22,286 nt of DNA from a virus. The stretch is from the IMG/VR virus record IMGVR_UViG_3300030110_005272, positions 1 through 22,286 of that record; one strand, 5' to 3'. This document shows, one piece after another, positions 13,757 through 21,088 of this stretch. Positions within the stretch are counted from its first letter, which is position 1, and every line of letters begins with the position of its first letter. Made by a program: the position numbers and the translations under genes. The notes under the pieces are model-generated. The model was not told the DNA's origin and searched no databases. It saw nothing but the letters and a program-made list of their open reading frames with translations.

Positions 13757-15764
13757 TCTGGCTTTATTTAGTAGTTTTATTTTTAGCAACTACATACCAG
13801 AATCAAACCAACCTTTATATCAACTACAAACCAACGCTAATAATTTTCAAGGCGAATTAGCCTACGAAGTAGCAGATGATGGTGTTTCACCAGCTATAGA
13901 CTTATCTTTTAATTTTACTTTTTACGATCAAACTTTTAGTCAAGCGCGTATGGCAACTAATGGTTGTTTGCACTTTAAAACTAGTGGCGCTTATTGTAAT
14001 GATTACACACCGGATCCTCTTACTGGTCAGCACACTTATACTATGTACCCTTTTTGGACAGACTTAATTAGAGACACTAATGCTCGTATGAAATCTTGGG
14101 GAGACTCAAGCAAAATGATTTTCGGCTGGTATGAGTTACGTGAATACAATCGTAGTGGTAGCGATAATAGTTTTGAAATAATATTGTGGCCCAACAATAC
14201 TTTTGAATATAGATACGGCGACTTAGATATACAAACGCATGATGTGCTTATTGGTGAAACTGGTAACAACACAGAAAAATATACGTATTTATTTTATGAT
14301 GAATGTAACACTGGTAGTACTAACTCAGGCACTTGCGTAAATGTTGATTGGAATAACTCTATAGCAAACTCAGGTCTAGAAAGTGGTGGTTCACTTTATG
14401 GAGTTGGCTCTGGTAATGGCAGCAGTATTGATTGTTCTAATCCACTTAATGATATGAGCTGTGCTGGTTACTGGGAAGCTTTTGACGATCAACAATGTGA
14501 CATAGATCCGCAATATGCTCCGTTTTGTGCTGGCTATAGATTTGAACAAGATGTTGGTTATTTTGCGCAAGAAGAATTTGATTATGGTTTTATTGATGAG
14601 CAAGACATGATGGCTAGTGGTCAATTTGATCATAGTGAAGAACATCAGCAAGAACAATATGAAGATCCTTTTGTTTTTACTGCAATAGCAGTTAACGAAG
14701 GTTTTACTGTTTTTGAACCAGAACCAATGTTTTCACCAGAACCTTTTCGTCAAGAAACTGTGTTTGAGCTAGACCCACTACCAGAACTTTATCCAGAACT
14801 ACCAGAAGAACTAATTCAATTTATCCAGTTTGAAGAGACTGTGCGATTAATTTCTTTAATAGAAGAACTGCCTTTTGATGAACCGCAGCAAGAAGAACGT
14901 GAAGTTGAAGAAGAAGTACTTACTTTTGAAACGCTTGAAGAGTTAGAAATATTTGCTGAAGACTTAGATCAAATTATTGTTGAAGAACGTCGTGAAGAAA
15001 TACGACAAGAAGAACGAGTTGAAGCTGAAGAAGAACGTTTGGTTGAAGCAGAAGAACGTTTAGAAAATATTTTTGAAGAAGAAACTGCTCCAGTAGAAGT
15101 AGAAGTAATTGCAGCAGTGGCTAAAATAGATGAAAAATCTGGTATTACTAACACTCAATTAAATGTGGTTGCCGCAAGTATCAACGCTGCAACTAGCAGT
15201 GTTAGCGGCACTACTGCTGGGAATGATACGCACGCTAGTGGTAATAGTTATAGTTCTGGCGGCTTAAGTAGTTCAACTAGTATACAAACTAATTTAACTT
15301 TAAATTTTAATTTAAACACTACTAGTTCTGATACAGCTGTAAACACTAACGTTGGTGCGACTGAAACTACTGCCGAAACTACTGTAGTTACAAATCAAGT
15401 AGTTAGCAGCGGTGATAATCAAGACACTACTGGTTTAACAACTGAAACAAAATCAGAAGCAGATACTATAGCGGATGAGATTGTTGCACAAAATTTAGAG
15501 GATCAAGCTAAAGATCAAATTGAAGAAAGAAAAAACAACAGCAATGAGTATGGGGACGAGCAAAAAATTATTGCTTACATTGGCTTTGTACCAGGCTTTG
15601 ATGCGTACACTAACGCTAATCTGCCGGTAAAACTTGATTGGTATGCAACAAAATTAATTTATGCGAACAACACAATATCAGATAACACACTGGCTTTTAA
15701 AAAATTATCTGGTATAAATTACCAAAAGCTTGATAAAATAATTCAATTACAACCGGGTTTATAG
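13737..15764 (+). CDS. Exported protein with nidogen-like domain and Glu-rich coiled coil
   Basis: 675 residues. GTG start at 13737, inside the last 20 nt of the upstream gene; this start gives a proper signal peptide (MKKSIVSLALFSSFIFS). Residues ~50-190 resemble nidogen-type beta domains: 'FNFTFYDQTF', 'MATNGCLHF', 'YPFWTDLIR', 'SFEIILWPNNTFEYRYGD'. Residues 233-266 hold a Cys cluster with CAGY twice (242, 264). Residues ~326-450 are extremely acidic, Pro/Glu-rich and then helical with long Glu/Arg runs. Ser/Thr-rich sequence (~480-580) and a C-terminal domain with 'AYIGFVPGFDAY' (613-624) follow. It should be exported and extended, built like an adhesin or stalk. Translation is probably coupled to the Asn/Thr-rich partner. 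No membrane anchor or enzyme motif is seen. Confidence 0.75.
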   Translation: MKKSIVSLALFSSFIFSNYIPESNQPLYQLQTNANNFQGELAYEVADDGVSPAIDLSFNFTFYDQTFSQARMATNGCLHFKTSGAYCNDYTPDPLTGQHTYTMYPFWTDLIRDTNARMKSWGDSSKMIFGWYELREYNRSGSDNSFEIILWPNNTFEYRYGDLDIQTHDVLIGETGNNTEKYTYLFYDECNTGSTNSGTCVNVDWNNSIANSGLESGGSLYGVGSGNGSSIDCSNPLNDMSCAGYWEAFDDQQCDIDPQYAPFCAGYRFEQDVGYFAQEEFDYGFIDEQDMMASGQFDHSEEHQQEQYEDPFVFTAIAVNEGFTVFEPEPMFSPEPFRQETVFELDPLPELYPELPEELIQFIQFEETVRLISLIEELPFDEPQQEEREVEEEVLTFETLEELEIFAEDLDQIIVEERREEIRQEERVEAEEERLVEAEERLENIFEEETAPVEVEVIAAVAKIDEKSGITNTQLNVVAASINAATSSVSGTTAGNDTHASGNSYSSGGLSSSTSIQTNLTLNFNLNTTSSDTAVNTNVGATETTAETTVVTNQVVSSGDNQDTTGLTTETKSEADTIADEIVAQNLEDQAKDQIEERKNNSNEYGDEQKIIAYIGFVPGFDAYTNANLPVKLDWYATKLIYANNTISDNTLAFKKLSGINYQKLDKIIQLQPGL

Positions 15765-15765
15765 T

Positions 15766-16062
15766 ATGGAATGGCTTAAAGGAAAATTAGGACAAATAAT
15801 CGCAGTAGCTGCTTTAGTTAGTACTATTGCTGGTTTTGGCTATACTGGTGCTGGGTATGTAACTAGGTTAGAAGCAGTTGAAAAACGTTCAGGTGTTTCT
15901 TATAAAAAAGAACTGCAAGACTTAACTGAAACGGATGTGGTAATAGAAAAAGAAATTTTAGTACTACAAACAGAAATAAAAGCTTTGCAAGATAAAGTTA
16001 CGGCTATACAGAAAAAACAAGACGATAGTGGTAATCCTTTGATATCAATAAACAAGAGGTAG
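15766..16062 (+). CDS. Small membrane protein with coiled coil
   Basis: 98 residues starting 1 nt after the previous stop. One transmembrane helix (about residues 9-31, with GFGYTGAGY at its end) is followed by a coiled coil (about 33-86) with regular leucine and isoleucine spacing, and a short polar end. An N-terminal anchor and a helical outer part recall inner-membrane spanins, but no partner lipoprotein is found. It could also anchor the exported proteins encoded just upstream. Confidence 0.6.
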   Translation: MEWLKGKLGQIIAVAALVSTIAGFGYTGAGYVTRLEAVEKRSGVSYKKELQDLTETDVVIEKEILVLQTEIKALQDKVTAIQKKQDDSGNPLISINKR

Positions 16063-16064
16063 AT

Positions 16065-16226
16065 ATGAAATACGGTAAAAAGAAAATGAGTATGGGTGAC
16101 GATGACATGAAAGCCATTGCTAAAATGGAAAAAGGTGGCATTGTTAAAATGATGAAAGGTGGCAAGGTTGGCTATATGCACGGTGGTCTTGTACACGATT
16201 TAGAAAAATTAAATAAAAAAGGCTAA
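16065..16226 (+). CDS. Small Lys/Met/Gly-rich protein (53 aa)
   Basis: ATG at 16065 behind AAGAGGTAG, stop at 16224-16226. The product is strongly basic, with nine Met, and contains MEKGGIVKMM, KGGKVGYMHGG and a helical end (DLEKLNKKG). KGGKV..M.GG-type small proteins are frequent in marine phage genomes and have no known function. It fits without gaps between two membrane-protein genes, which supports it as a real gene. Confidence 0.6.
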   Translation: MKYGKKKMSMGDDDMKAIAKMEKGGIVKMMKGGKVGYMHGGLVHDLEKLNKKG

Positions 16227-16230
16227 AGCT

Positions 16231-16350
16231 ATGACAGAAATACTTATACTATTAGCAGTTATTGTTGGCGTTGGAGCAGCACTTAAATTTTTTGCTCCAA
16301 GTAAGTTTGAAGATGTTAAGAAAAATCTTTTAAACTGGTTTAACGAATAA
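16231..16350 (+). CDS. Very small single-helix membrane protein (39 aa)
   Basis: ATG at 16231, stop at 16348-16350. Residues ~3-21 form a hydrophobic helix (ILILLAVIVGVGAALKFF); the rest is a short charged tail. Size and topology fit a pinholin-like or lysis-regulating peptide, or a membrane subunit for its neighbours. The ribosome binding site is poor and it starts 4 nt after the previous stop, which suggests coupling. Confidence 0.55.
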   Translation: MTEILILLAVIVGVGAALKFFAPSKFEDVKKNLLNWFNE

Positions 16351-16351
16351 A

Positions 16352-16561
16352 ATGACTAGAGCAACTGTTTCAGAATTAGATAAAAGATTATCTGCACATG
16401 AAGCAGCTTGCGAAGTTAGGTGGCGCGAAAACTGGCGTCGATTAGAAACAATTGAAACCGAAGTAAAATCAATAAATAAAAGCATTAGAGCGGGCCTAGT
16501 ATTTTTTGGTACTTTAATGCTAAGTGTTACAGGCTTTATGGTAAAAACATCCCTCTTCTAA
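16352..16561 (+). CDS. Coiled coil plus C-terminal membrane helix protein
   Basis: 69 residues, 1 nt after the previous stop. The first 45 residues are a charged amphipathic helix (SELDKRLSAHEA, ENWRRLETIETEVKSINKSI), followed by one membrane helix at about 47-65 (GLVFFGTLMLSVTGFMV). The plan of cytoplasmic coiled coil followed by a C-terminal membrane helix is that of haemolysin XhlA-like phage proteins, which help lysis in some phages. It is the last gene before a 35-nt gap and a new start signal. Confidence 0.6.
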   Translation: MTRATVSELDKRLSAHEAACEVRWRENWRRLETIETEVKSINKSIRAGLVFFGTLMLSVTGFMVKTSLF

Positions 16562-16584
16562 CTTTGTTGTTAATTTTTTTCGTG

Positions 16585-16590
16585 TAAAAT
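16585..16590 (+). promoter_or_regulatory. Candidate -10 element for a leaderless start at 16597
   Basis: TAAAAT ends six bases before the ATG at 16597. A TTGTTG at 16564-16569 could serve as a -35 box with a short 15-bp spacer. No Shine-Dalgarno sequence is present in the gap. The spacing matches that at 12830-12842. Confidence 0.38.
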
Positions 16591-16596
16591 GAAAAA

Positions 16597-18735
16597 ATGG
16601 CACTAAGAAAAATAACCTTTCAACCCGGAATAAATCGCGAAGGAACCTCTTATGATAATGAGTTAGGTTGGTTCGATTGTAATTTAATTCGTTTTCGTAT
16701 GGGCCGACCAGAAAAATTTGGCGGTTGGCAAAAACTTTTATCTACAGCTTATGAAGGTTCAGCTAGAGCGCTACATAATTTTATTTCTTTAGCAGGAGTA
16801 AAATATTTAGGTGTAGGCACACATTTAAAATATTACGTAGTTGAAAACAACAACGCCTTTAACGACATTACACCAATTAGAAAAACCAGCACCAATTCAA
16901 TAACGTTTGCTGCTACTAATGGTTCGTCAACTTTAACAGTAACCGATGCTTCTCATGGCGCAGTTTTAAATGATTTCGTTACTATTTCTGGAGCAGCTAG
17001 TTTAGGTGGTTTAATTACAGCCAGTGTGTTGGATCAAGAATATCAAATAGCAAGTATTATTGACGGTAATACTTATACTATTACAGCAAAAGACACTTCT
17101 GGTAATACAGTTACTGCCAACAGCAGTGACACAGGTAATAGTGGTTCAGGTACAGATGGTGTCTATCAAATAAATACTGGTTTAGATGTAGTAGTTAGAT
17201 CAACAGGTTGGGGAGCTGGACTCTGGGGTGGTACTACAGATAGTGCTTTAACTACAACTTTAAACGACTCTGGCGGTATCTCTAATTCTGACACAACCAT
17301 AATATTAACTAGTGCTACAGGGTTTGCGGCTAATGACATAATTTTAATTGGTTCTGAATTAATAAAAATAGGTTCTATTTCTACTAATACTTTAAGTAGT
17401 TGTGTGCGTGCTCAAAATGGCACAGTGGCTGCTGCGCACAACGACGGTGCTAGCGTTAGATTGGTTACAGGTAATACTGATGATGCTAATGATTTTAATG
17501 GTTGGGGCATAGCTGCAACTTCTGGAGTTGAGACAGCATTAAATAATTTAAGGCTTTGGAGTCATGACAATTATGGCGAAGATTTAATTTTAAATGTTAG
17601 AGGTGGTGGTATTTATCGTTGGGTTGAAAACAACGGCACTACTACTAGAGCAGTTGAGTTAAGTAGTCAAACTGGAGCCAACAAAGTACCGACAGTTGCT
17701 ATGCAAGTTTTAACTTCTGAAACCGATCGACATTTAATTATTTTAGGTTGTGACCCACTTAGCGCAACTGGAGACAGAACAGGTGAGATAGACCCTATGC
17801 TCATAGCTTTTAGTGATCAAGAAGATCCTTTGCAATTTGAAACTTTAAGCACTAACACTGCTGGAGAACTAAGACTGTCTTCTGGGTCTAAAATTATTGG
17901 TGCGGTAAAAGCTAGACAAGAAATAGTTGTTTTTACTGACACTGCTATTTATAGCATGCAGTTTATTGGACCACCCTTTACGTTTGGTTTAAATTTAATT
18001 AATGAAAATACTGGGCTAATAGGACCTAAAGCTGCAGTAACTGCTCCTGGTGGCGTGTTCTTTATGAGCTATGACTCTTTCTATTTATATAATGGTACTG
18101 TGCAACAACTACCTTGCACAGTTAGAAACTATGTTTTTAGTGACATTAATCAAGAACAAGGTTTTAAAATACACGGCTTTACTAATAACAAACACTCAGA
18201 AGTAGGTTGGTTTTATCCTTCTGCTAGCTCTACTGAAATAGATAGATATGTAATTTATAATTATCAAGAACAAGTTTGGTACTATGGAGAGTTAAATAGA
18301 ACTGCTTGGCTAGACTCAAACATTGAAGAATATCCACAAGCAGCTGGTAGTAATTATTTGTTTGAACATGAGACTGGTTTTAATGATGATGGTGCTGAAA
18401 TGACCAACGTTTTTATCGAATCCGCTGATTTTGATATAGAAGATGGAGAAAGATTTTCTTTTTTAAGAAAAGTTATACCGGATGTAAAATTTTTAAATAA
18501 CGACGCTAGTTCTAGCGTAAATATAATAACTAAAACTAGAGACTTTCCAGGCGCTACTTTAAGTTCTGGACAAACTTCAACTATAACGCCAAGCACAACA
18601 CAAAGTCACATTAGAGCTAGAGGCAGACAAGCCGTAGTACGTCTAGCGTCTAACGATGGTGACAGCGGTAACTTAGGAGTAGGCTGGCGTTTAGGAGCAA
18701 CACGTTACGAAATCAGAGCAGACGGTAGAAGATAA
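16597..18735 (+). CDS. P22 gp10-like packaged-DNA stabilisation / tail hub protein
   Basis: 712 residues. It starts ALRKITFQPGINREGTSYDN, with 'GWFDCNLIRFRMGRPEKFGGW' at about 24-44, the usual N-terminus of this hub family. A beta insert of 'LTVTDASHGAVLNDFVTISGA' type (~110-130) is a known accessory domain of such proteins. Later come repeated blade-like elements ('LRLWSHDNYGEDLILNVRGGGIYRW', 'VVFTDTAIYSMQFIGPP', 'GVFFMSYDSFYLYNG'), consistent with a propeller-like hub, and a C-terminal region with DFPGATLSSGQ and RARGRQAVVRL. It should close the tail tube after DNA packaging. It is longer than P22 gp10, mainly through the beta inserts. It stands far from the gp4-like gene at 3000. Confidence 0.72.
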   Translation: MALRKITFQPGINREGTSYDNELGWFDCNLIRFRMGRPEKFGGWQKLLSTAYEGSARALHNFISLAGVKYLGVGTHLKYYVVENNNAFNDITPIRKTSTNSITFAATNGSSTLTVTDASHGAVLNDFVTISGAASLGGLITASVLDQEYQIASIIDGNTYTITAKDTSGNTVTANSSDTGNSGSGTDGVYQINTGLDVVVRSTGWGAGLWGGTTDSALTTTLNDSGGISNSDTTIILTSATGFAANDIILIGSELIKIGSISTNTLSSCVRAQNGTVAAAHNDGASVRLVTGNTDDANDFNGWGIAATSGVETALNNLRLWSHDNYGEDLILNVRGGGIYRWVENNGTTTRAVELSSQTGANKVPTVAMQVLTSETDRHLIILGCDPLSATGDRTGEIDPMLIAFSDQEDPLQFETLSTNTAGELRLSSGSKIIGAVKARQEIVVFTDTAIYSMQFIGPPFTFGLNLINENTGLIGPKAAVTAPGGVFFMSYDSFYLYNGTVQQLPCTVRNYVFSDINQEQGFKIHGFTNNKHSEVGWFYPSASSTEIDRYVIYNYQEQVWYYGELNRTAWLDSNIEEYPQAAGSNYLFEHETGFNDDGAEMTNVFIESADFDIEDGERFSFLRKVIPDVKFLNNDASSSVNIITKTRDFPGATLSSGQTSTITPSTTQSHIRARGRQAVVRLASNDGDSGNLGVGWRLGATRYEIRADGRR

Positions 18736-19067
18736 TGGCAAAGCTGCTTGGCACTAGATTACCAATAGCTAGCACTGAGGTAACACCAGAACTGTTTAAT
18801 CGTTTAGTTAGATTATTAGAATTAAATTTAGGTGAGTTTGATCCTAGCAATACGGAACAATTTACTACTGCGCAACGAGATAAATCTAATTTTAATGTTG
18901 GCACAGTAATTTTTAATACTACTACAAACTCACTACAAGTTTTTGACGGCGTAGGGTTTGCTGATATTAGTGAGCCTTTTGCTATAATTACTGTTGTCGG
19001 CACTAAAGTTAGGTTTAGTCCAGCTCTGACCGCTAGTCTAGGCGCTATTAGTATTACAATATCTTAA
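18735..19067 (+). CDS. Small knob-like structural protein
   Basis: 110 residues; its ATG shares one base with the stop of the hub gene. The N-terminal 40 residues are helical (LFNRLVRLLELNLGEFD), followed by 'VGTVIFNTTTNSLQVFDGVGFADI', a beta-hairpin motif usual in fibre and spike heads, and a beta-rich end. Tight coupling to the hub suggests that it is added to the tail tip or helps hub assembly. No named family is recognised. Confidence 0.55.
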   Translation: MAKLLGTRLPIASTEVTPELFNRLVRLLELNLGEFDPSNTEQFTTAQRDKSNFNVGTVIFNTTTNSLQVFDGVGFADISEPFAIITVVGTKVRFSPALTASLGAISITIS

Positions 19068-19069
19068 CT

Positions 19070-19549
19070 ATGAACATTTTTGATTGGACCAATAATACAA
19101 AATTAAGTAGAAACTTTTCGTTACGTGAGTTAACCAAAAGCTCTACCGCAGTTAGAAAAAACATAGATAACTCTGTTAAAGATAGAGACGTCTATAACTA
19201 TTTAGTAAAAGTCTGTAAACATATTCTGCAACCAATTAGGGAACACTACGACATACCATTTAGTCCTAACAGTGGTTATCGTTGTCCAGAACTAAACACT
19301 GCAATTGGTGGCTCAACTACAAGTCAGCATTGTTCAGGTCAAGCAGTAGACATAGAACTACCGACTGTAAACAATTCAGAGTTGTTTGATTTTATAAAAG
19401 AAAATCTTGAGTTTGATCAAGTTATTTTAGAATACTATGATGGTGTAGATCCGCGTAGTGGTTGGGTGCATGTTTCTTACATATCACCTAAAATGAATAG
19501 AAACAGAGCCATGACTTTCGATGGTAAAAATTATAGAATAATAGAATGA
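19070..19549 (+). CDS. Endolysin, M15 family zinc peptidase
   Basis: 159 residues. The motif SQHCSGQAVDIE places zinc ligands H87 and D94, and the third ligand is H134 in GWVHVSY; E121 (in DQVILEYY) is the likely catalytic acid/base. 'NFSLRELTKS' near the start and 'SGYRCPELNTAIGG' (68-81) are also usual in M15_3 peptidases, which cut peptide bridges of peptidoglycan. There is no signal peptide or membrane helix, so export needs a holin; a 3-TM holin gene stands 1.6 kb downstream. It starts 2 nt after the previous stop and overlaps the next gene by 4 nt. Confidence 0.88.
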   Translation: MNIFDWTNNTKLSRNFSLRELTKSSTAVRKNIDNSVKDRDVYNYLVKVCKHILQPIREHYDIPFSPNSGYRCPELNTAIGGSTTSQHCSGQAVDIELPTVNNSELFDFIKENLEFDQVILEYYDGVDPRSGWVHVSYISPKMNRNRAMTFDGKNYRIIE

Positions 19550-19794
19550 GTACAGGACTTAAAAAATGGTTTGAAGAAGACTGGGTCGACATTGGCGCAC
19601 CTAAAAAAGGTGGTGGCTACAAAAAGTGTGGTCGTAAATCTGTTAAAGGCTCAAAAAGAAAATATCCTAAATGTGTTCCAGCAGCTAAAGCAGCACGCAT
19701 GTCAAAAAGTCAAATAGCTAGTGCAGTAAAAAGAAAACGCTCTAAAAAACAAGGTGTTGGTGGTAAACCGACCAATGTAAAAACAATTGTGTGA
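19546..19794 (+). CDS. Small basic protein (DUF5872-like)
   Basis: 82 residues, starting in an ATGA overlap with the endolysin gene. Features are LKKWFEEDWVDIGAPKK near the start, a Cys pair (GYKKCGRKS, KYPKCVPAAKAARM) and a Lys/Arg-rich end. The motif 'W..EDWVDI..P' with 'C.R........YPKC.P' is that of the DUF5872 family of viruses and phages. The high charge suggests nucleic acid or membrane binding; the function is unknown. Confidence 0.68.
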   Translation: MSTGLKKWFEEDWVDIGAPKKGGGYKKCGRKSVKGSKRKYPKCVPAAKAARMSKSQIASAVKRKRSKKQGVGGKPTNVKTIV

Positions 19795-19910
19795 TGGCTA
19801 TATCTAGGTCGCAACTCAGTAAAACTACCGAGAAAAAATATAAAAAACGCAACCACAAAGGTTGTGGTGTTGTTCTAAACGACAGAAGAAAAAAGACTAC
19901 TTATGCCTAG
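19794..19910 (+). CDS. Small basic protein with GCG...NDRRKKT motif (38 aa)
   Basis: ATG at 19794 (1-nt overlap with the previous stop) to the stop at 19908-19910, 8 nt into the next gene. It starts MAISRSQLSK, followed by Lys/Arg clusters and KGCGVVLNDRRKKTTYA. Small proteins ending in GCG.V..NRRK.T are common in marine phages and uncharacterised. The first five codons agree with those of the capsid gene at 936 except for one base. Confidence 0.6.
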   Translation: MAISRSQLSKTTEKKYKKRNHKGCGVVLNDRRKKTTYA

Positions 19911-20202
19911 AAAGAAAACCAAAGCTATCCGCAAAACTACTAAAGGCAAAGGCGCAAACTATAGGCCTACTAAGTCTGGTGCTGGCATGACCAAGAAAGG
20001 TGTGGCCGCTTATCGTAAAGCTAATCCTGGCTCTAAATTAAAAACTGCAGTCACTGGTAAAGTTAAAAAAGGTAGCAAAGCAGCAAAAAGACGTAAGTCA
20101 TATTGCGCTAGATCGTTAGGTCAATTAAAGAAAAGTTCAGCTAAAACCAGAAACAATCCTAATTCTAGAATACGTCAAGCGCGTAGACGCTGGAAATGTT
20201 GA
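19903..20202 (+). CDS. Small, extremely basic protein
   Basis: 99 residues, about a third Lys or Arg. 'GAGMTKKGVAAYRKANPGSKLKTAV' in the middle and 'RRKSYCARSLGQLKK', 'NNPNSRIRQARRRWKC' at the end are conserved-looking motifs of a family seen in marine phages and some algal viruses. It should bind nucleic acid, as a histone-like packaging or host-nucleoid protein might, but no function has been shown. It overlaps the previous gene by 8 nt and ends with a Cys. Confidence 0.62.
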   Translation: MPRKKTKAIRKTTKGKGANYRPTKSGAGMTKKGVAAYRKANPGSKLKTAVTGKVKKGSKAAKRRKSYCARSLGQLKKSSAKTRNNPNSRIRQARRRWKC

Positions 20203-20213
20203 TAAATCAATAA

Positions 20214-20219
20214 TATAAT
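20214..20219 (+). promoter_or_regulatory. Possible -10 element before the gene at 20252
   Basis: A perfect TATAAT at 20214-20219 (a second copy at 20229-20234) stands in the 49-nt gap between genes. No -35 or extended -10 is visible, so this may reflect AT-richness. A good ribosome binding site, AAAGGAG, follows near 20241. Confidence 0.28.
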
Positions 20220-20251
20220 ATACAAACCTATAATTACAAAAAAGGAGCAAC

Positions 20252-20413
20252 ATGGTAGCAAAGAAAGGAAAAGGTAAATCAACCCCAAAAAATAAAGCTT
20301 TATACTCAAGAGTAAAATCTGAGGCTAAGAAAAAATTCAAAGTGTACCCTTCAGCTTACGCTAATGCTTGGTTGGTAAAAACTTATAAAAAACGTGGCGG
20401 CACATACAGCTAA
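20252..20413 (+). CDS. Small basic protein with YPSAYAN motif (53 aa)
   Basis: ATG at 20252 behind AAAGGAG, stop 20411-20413. The Lys-rich start is followed by 'LYSRVKSEAKKKFKVYPSAYANAW' and a basic end (VKTYKKRGGTYS). The YPSAYAN.W..K.YK.RGG.Y motif is well kept in many marine phages, in proteins of unknown function. It is soluble and probably binds nucleic acid or protein. Stop and next start overlap (TAATG). Confidence 0.68.
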   Translation: MVAKKGKGKSTPKNKALYSRVKSEAKKKFKVYPSAYANAWLVKTYKKRGGTYS

Positions 20414-20559
20414 TGACTACAGGAATGAAATTTGATGTGCTTGGTGAGTTAAATGGAAAACCATTTATTACAGCTAGAAATTTATCTAGAACTGTTGCTG
20501 AAGATATGGTTAAAAGAAAAGGCGGAACAATAGTTCCAGCCGGGACTAAAGCAAAATGA
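20413..20559 (+). CDS. Small hypothetical protein (48 aa)
   Basis: ATG at 20413 in TAATG with the previous stop; ends at 20557-20559, overlapping the next start by 4 nt. The product has a short beta-like start (KFDVLGELNGKPFITARN), one helix (LSRTVAEDMVKRKGG) and a basic end. I do not recognise a family. Its gapless fit between two coupled small genes is the main support. Confidence 0.52.
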   Translation: MTTGMKFDVLGELNGKPFITARNLSRTVAEDMVKRKGGTIVPAGTKAK

Positions 20560-20705
20560 GAGTTAAAGCACCAAAAGGCTATCACTGGATGAAACAAAAA
20601 AATGGTAGTTATAAATTAATGAAACACTCAGGTAAGTTTGTAGCACACAAAGGCGCAACACAATCAGCTAATTTTGCTGTGCAAAAAGTACACAAAAAAT
20701 CATGA
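20556..20705 (+). CDS. Small basic protein with GYHWM motif (49 aa)
   Basis: ATG at 20556 (ATGA overlap with the stop upstream), stop 20703-20705 (ATGA overlap with the holin gene). It reads 'KGYHWMKQKNGSYKLMKHSG' and then 'HKGATQSANFAVQKVHKK', which looks like a compact beta-hairpin plus helix. Proteins with this GYHWM pattern are found in marine phages and are uncharacterised. Coupling to the holin suggests shared late expression. Confidence 0.58.
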   Translation: MRVKAPKGYHWMKQKNGSYKLMKHSGKFVAHKGATQSANFAVQKVHKKS

Positions 20706-21088
20706 TTGAATCAATAGTAGGCGTAGCCGGTAACGTGCTAGATAAATTTGTGGTCGACAAAGATTTAAAAGCTAAATTAGACCATGAACTTAAGACCGCT
20801 TTTCACTCAGCTAACTTAGCGCAGATAGAGTTAAACAAACAAGAAGCAGCACACAAGAGTATGTTTGTTGCGGGCTGGAGGCCCTTCGTTGGGTGGACGT
20901 GTGGAGTGGCTTTAGCTTATCACTTTATACTTTCTCCGTTACTATCTTTTGTATTAGTGGTAACGGGAATAGATACTCCTATGCCCGCATTTGAGTTTTC
21001 ACAACTTTCTACTATTCTTATGGGCATGCTCGGGCTTGGTGGCTTGAGGTCATATGAAAAAATGAAGGGCGTGCAGAGAGAGAAATAG
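20702..21088 (+). CDS. Holin (GTA_holin_3TM-like)
   Basis: 128 residues. A helical N-terminal half (AKLDHELKTAFHSANLAQIEL) leads into 'FVAGWRPFVGWTCGVALAYHF' (55-75), a long hydrophobic region to about residue 90, a Pro-containing loop, and 'LSTILMGMLGLGGLRSYEKMKG' (102-123). The WRPFVGW and GLGGLRSYEK signatures are those of the 3-TM holin superfamily of phages and gene transfer agents. It should open the inner membrane for the endolysin at 19070. The stop overlaps the GTG of the next gene by 1 nt. Confidence 0.82.
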   Translation: MIESIVGVAGNVLDKFVVDKDLKAKLDHELKTAFHSANLAQIELNKQEAAHKSMFVAGWRPFVGWTCGVALAYHFILSPLLSFVLVVTGIDTPMPAFEFSQLSTILMGMLGLGGLRSYEKMKGVQREK

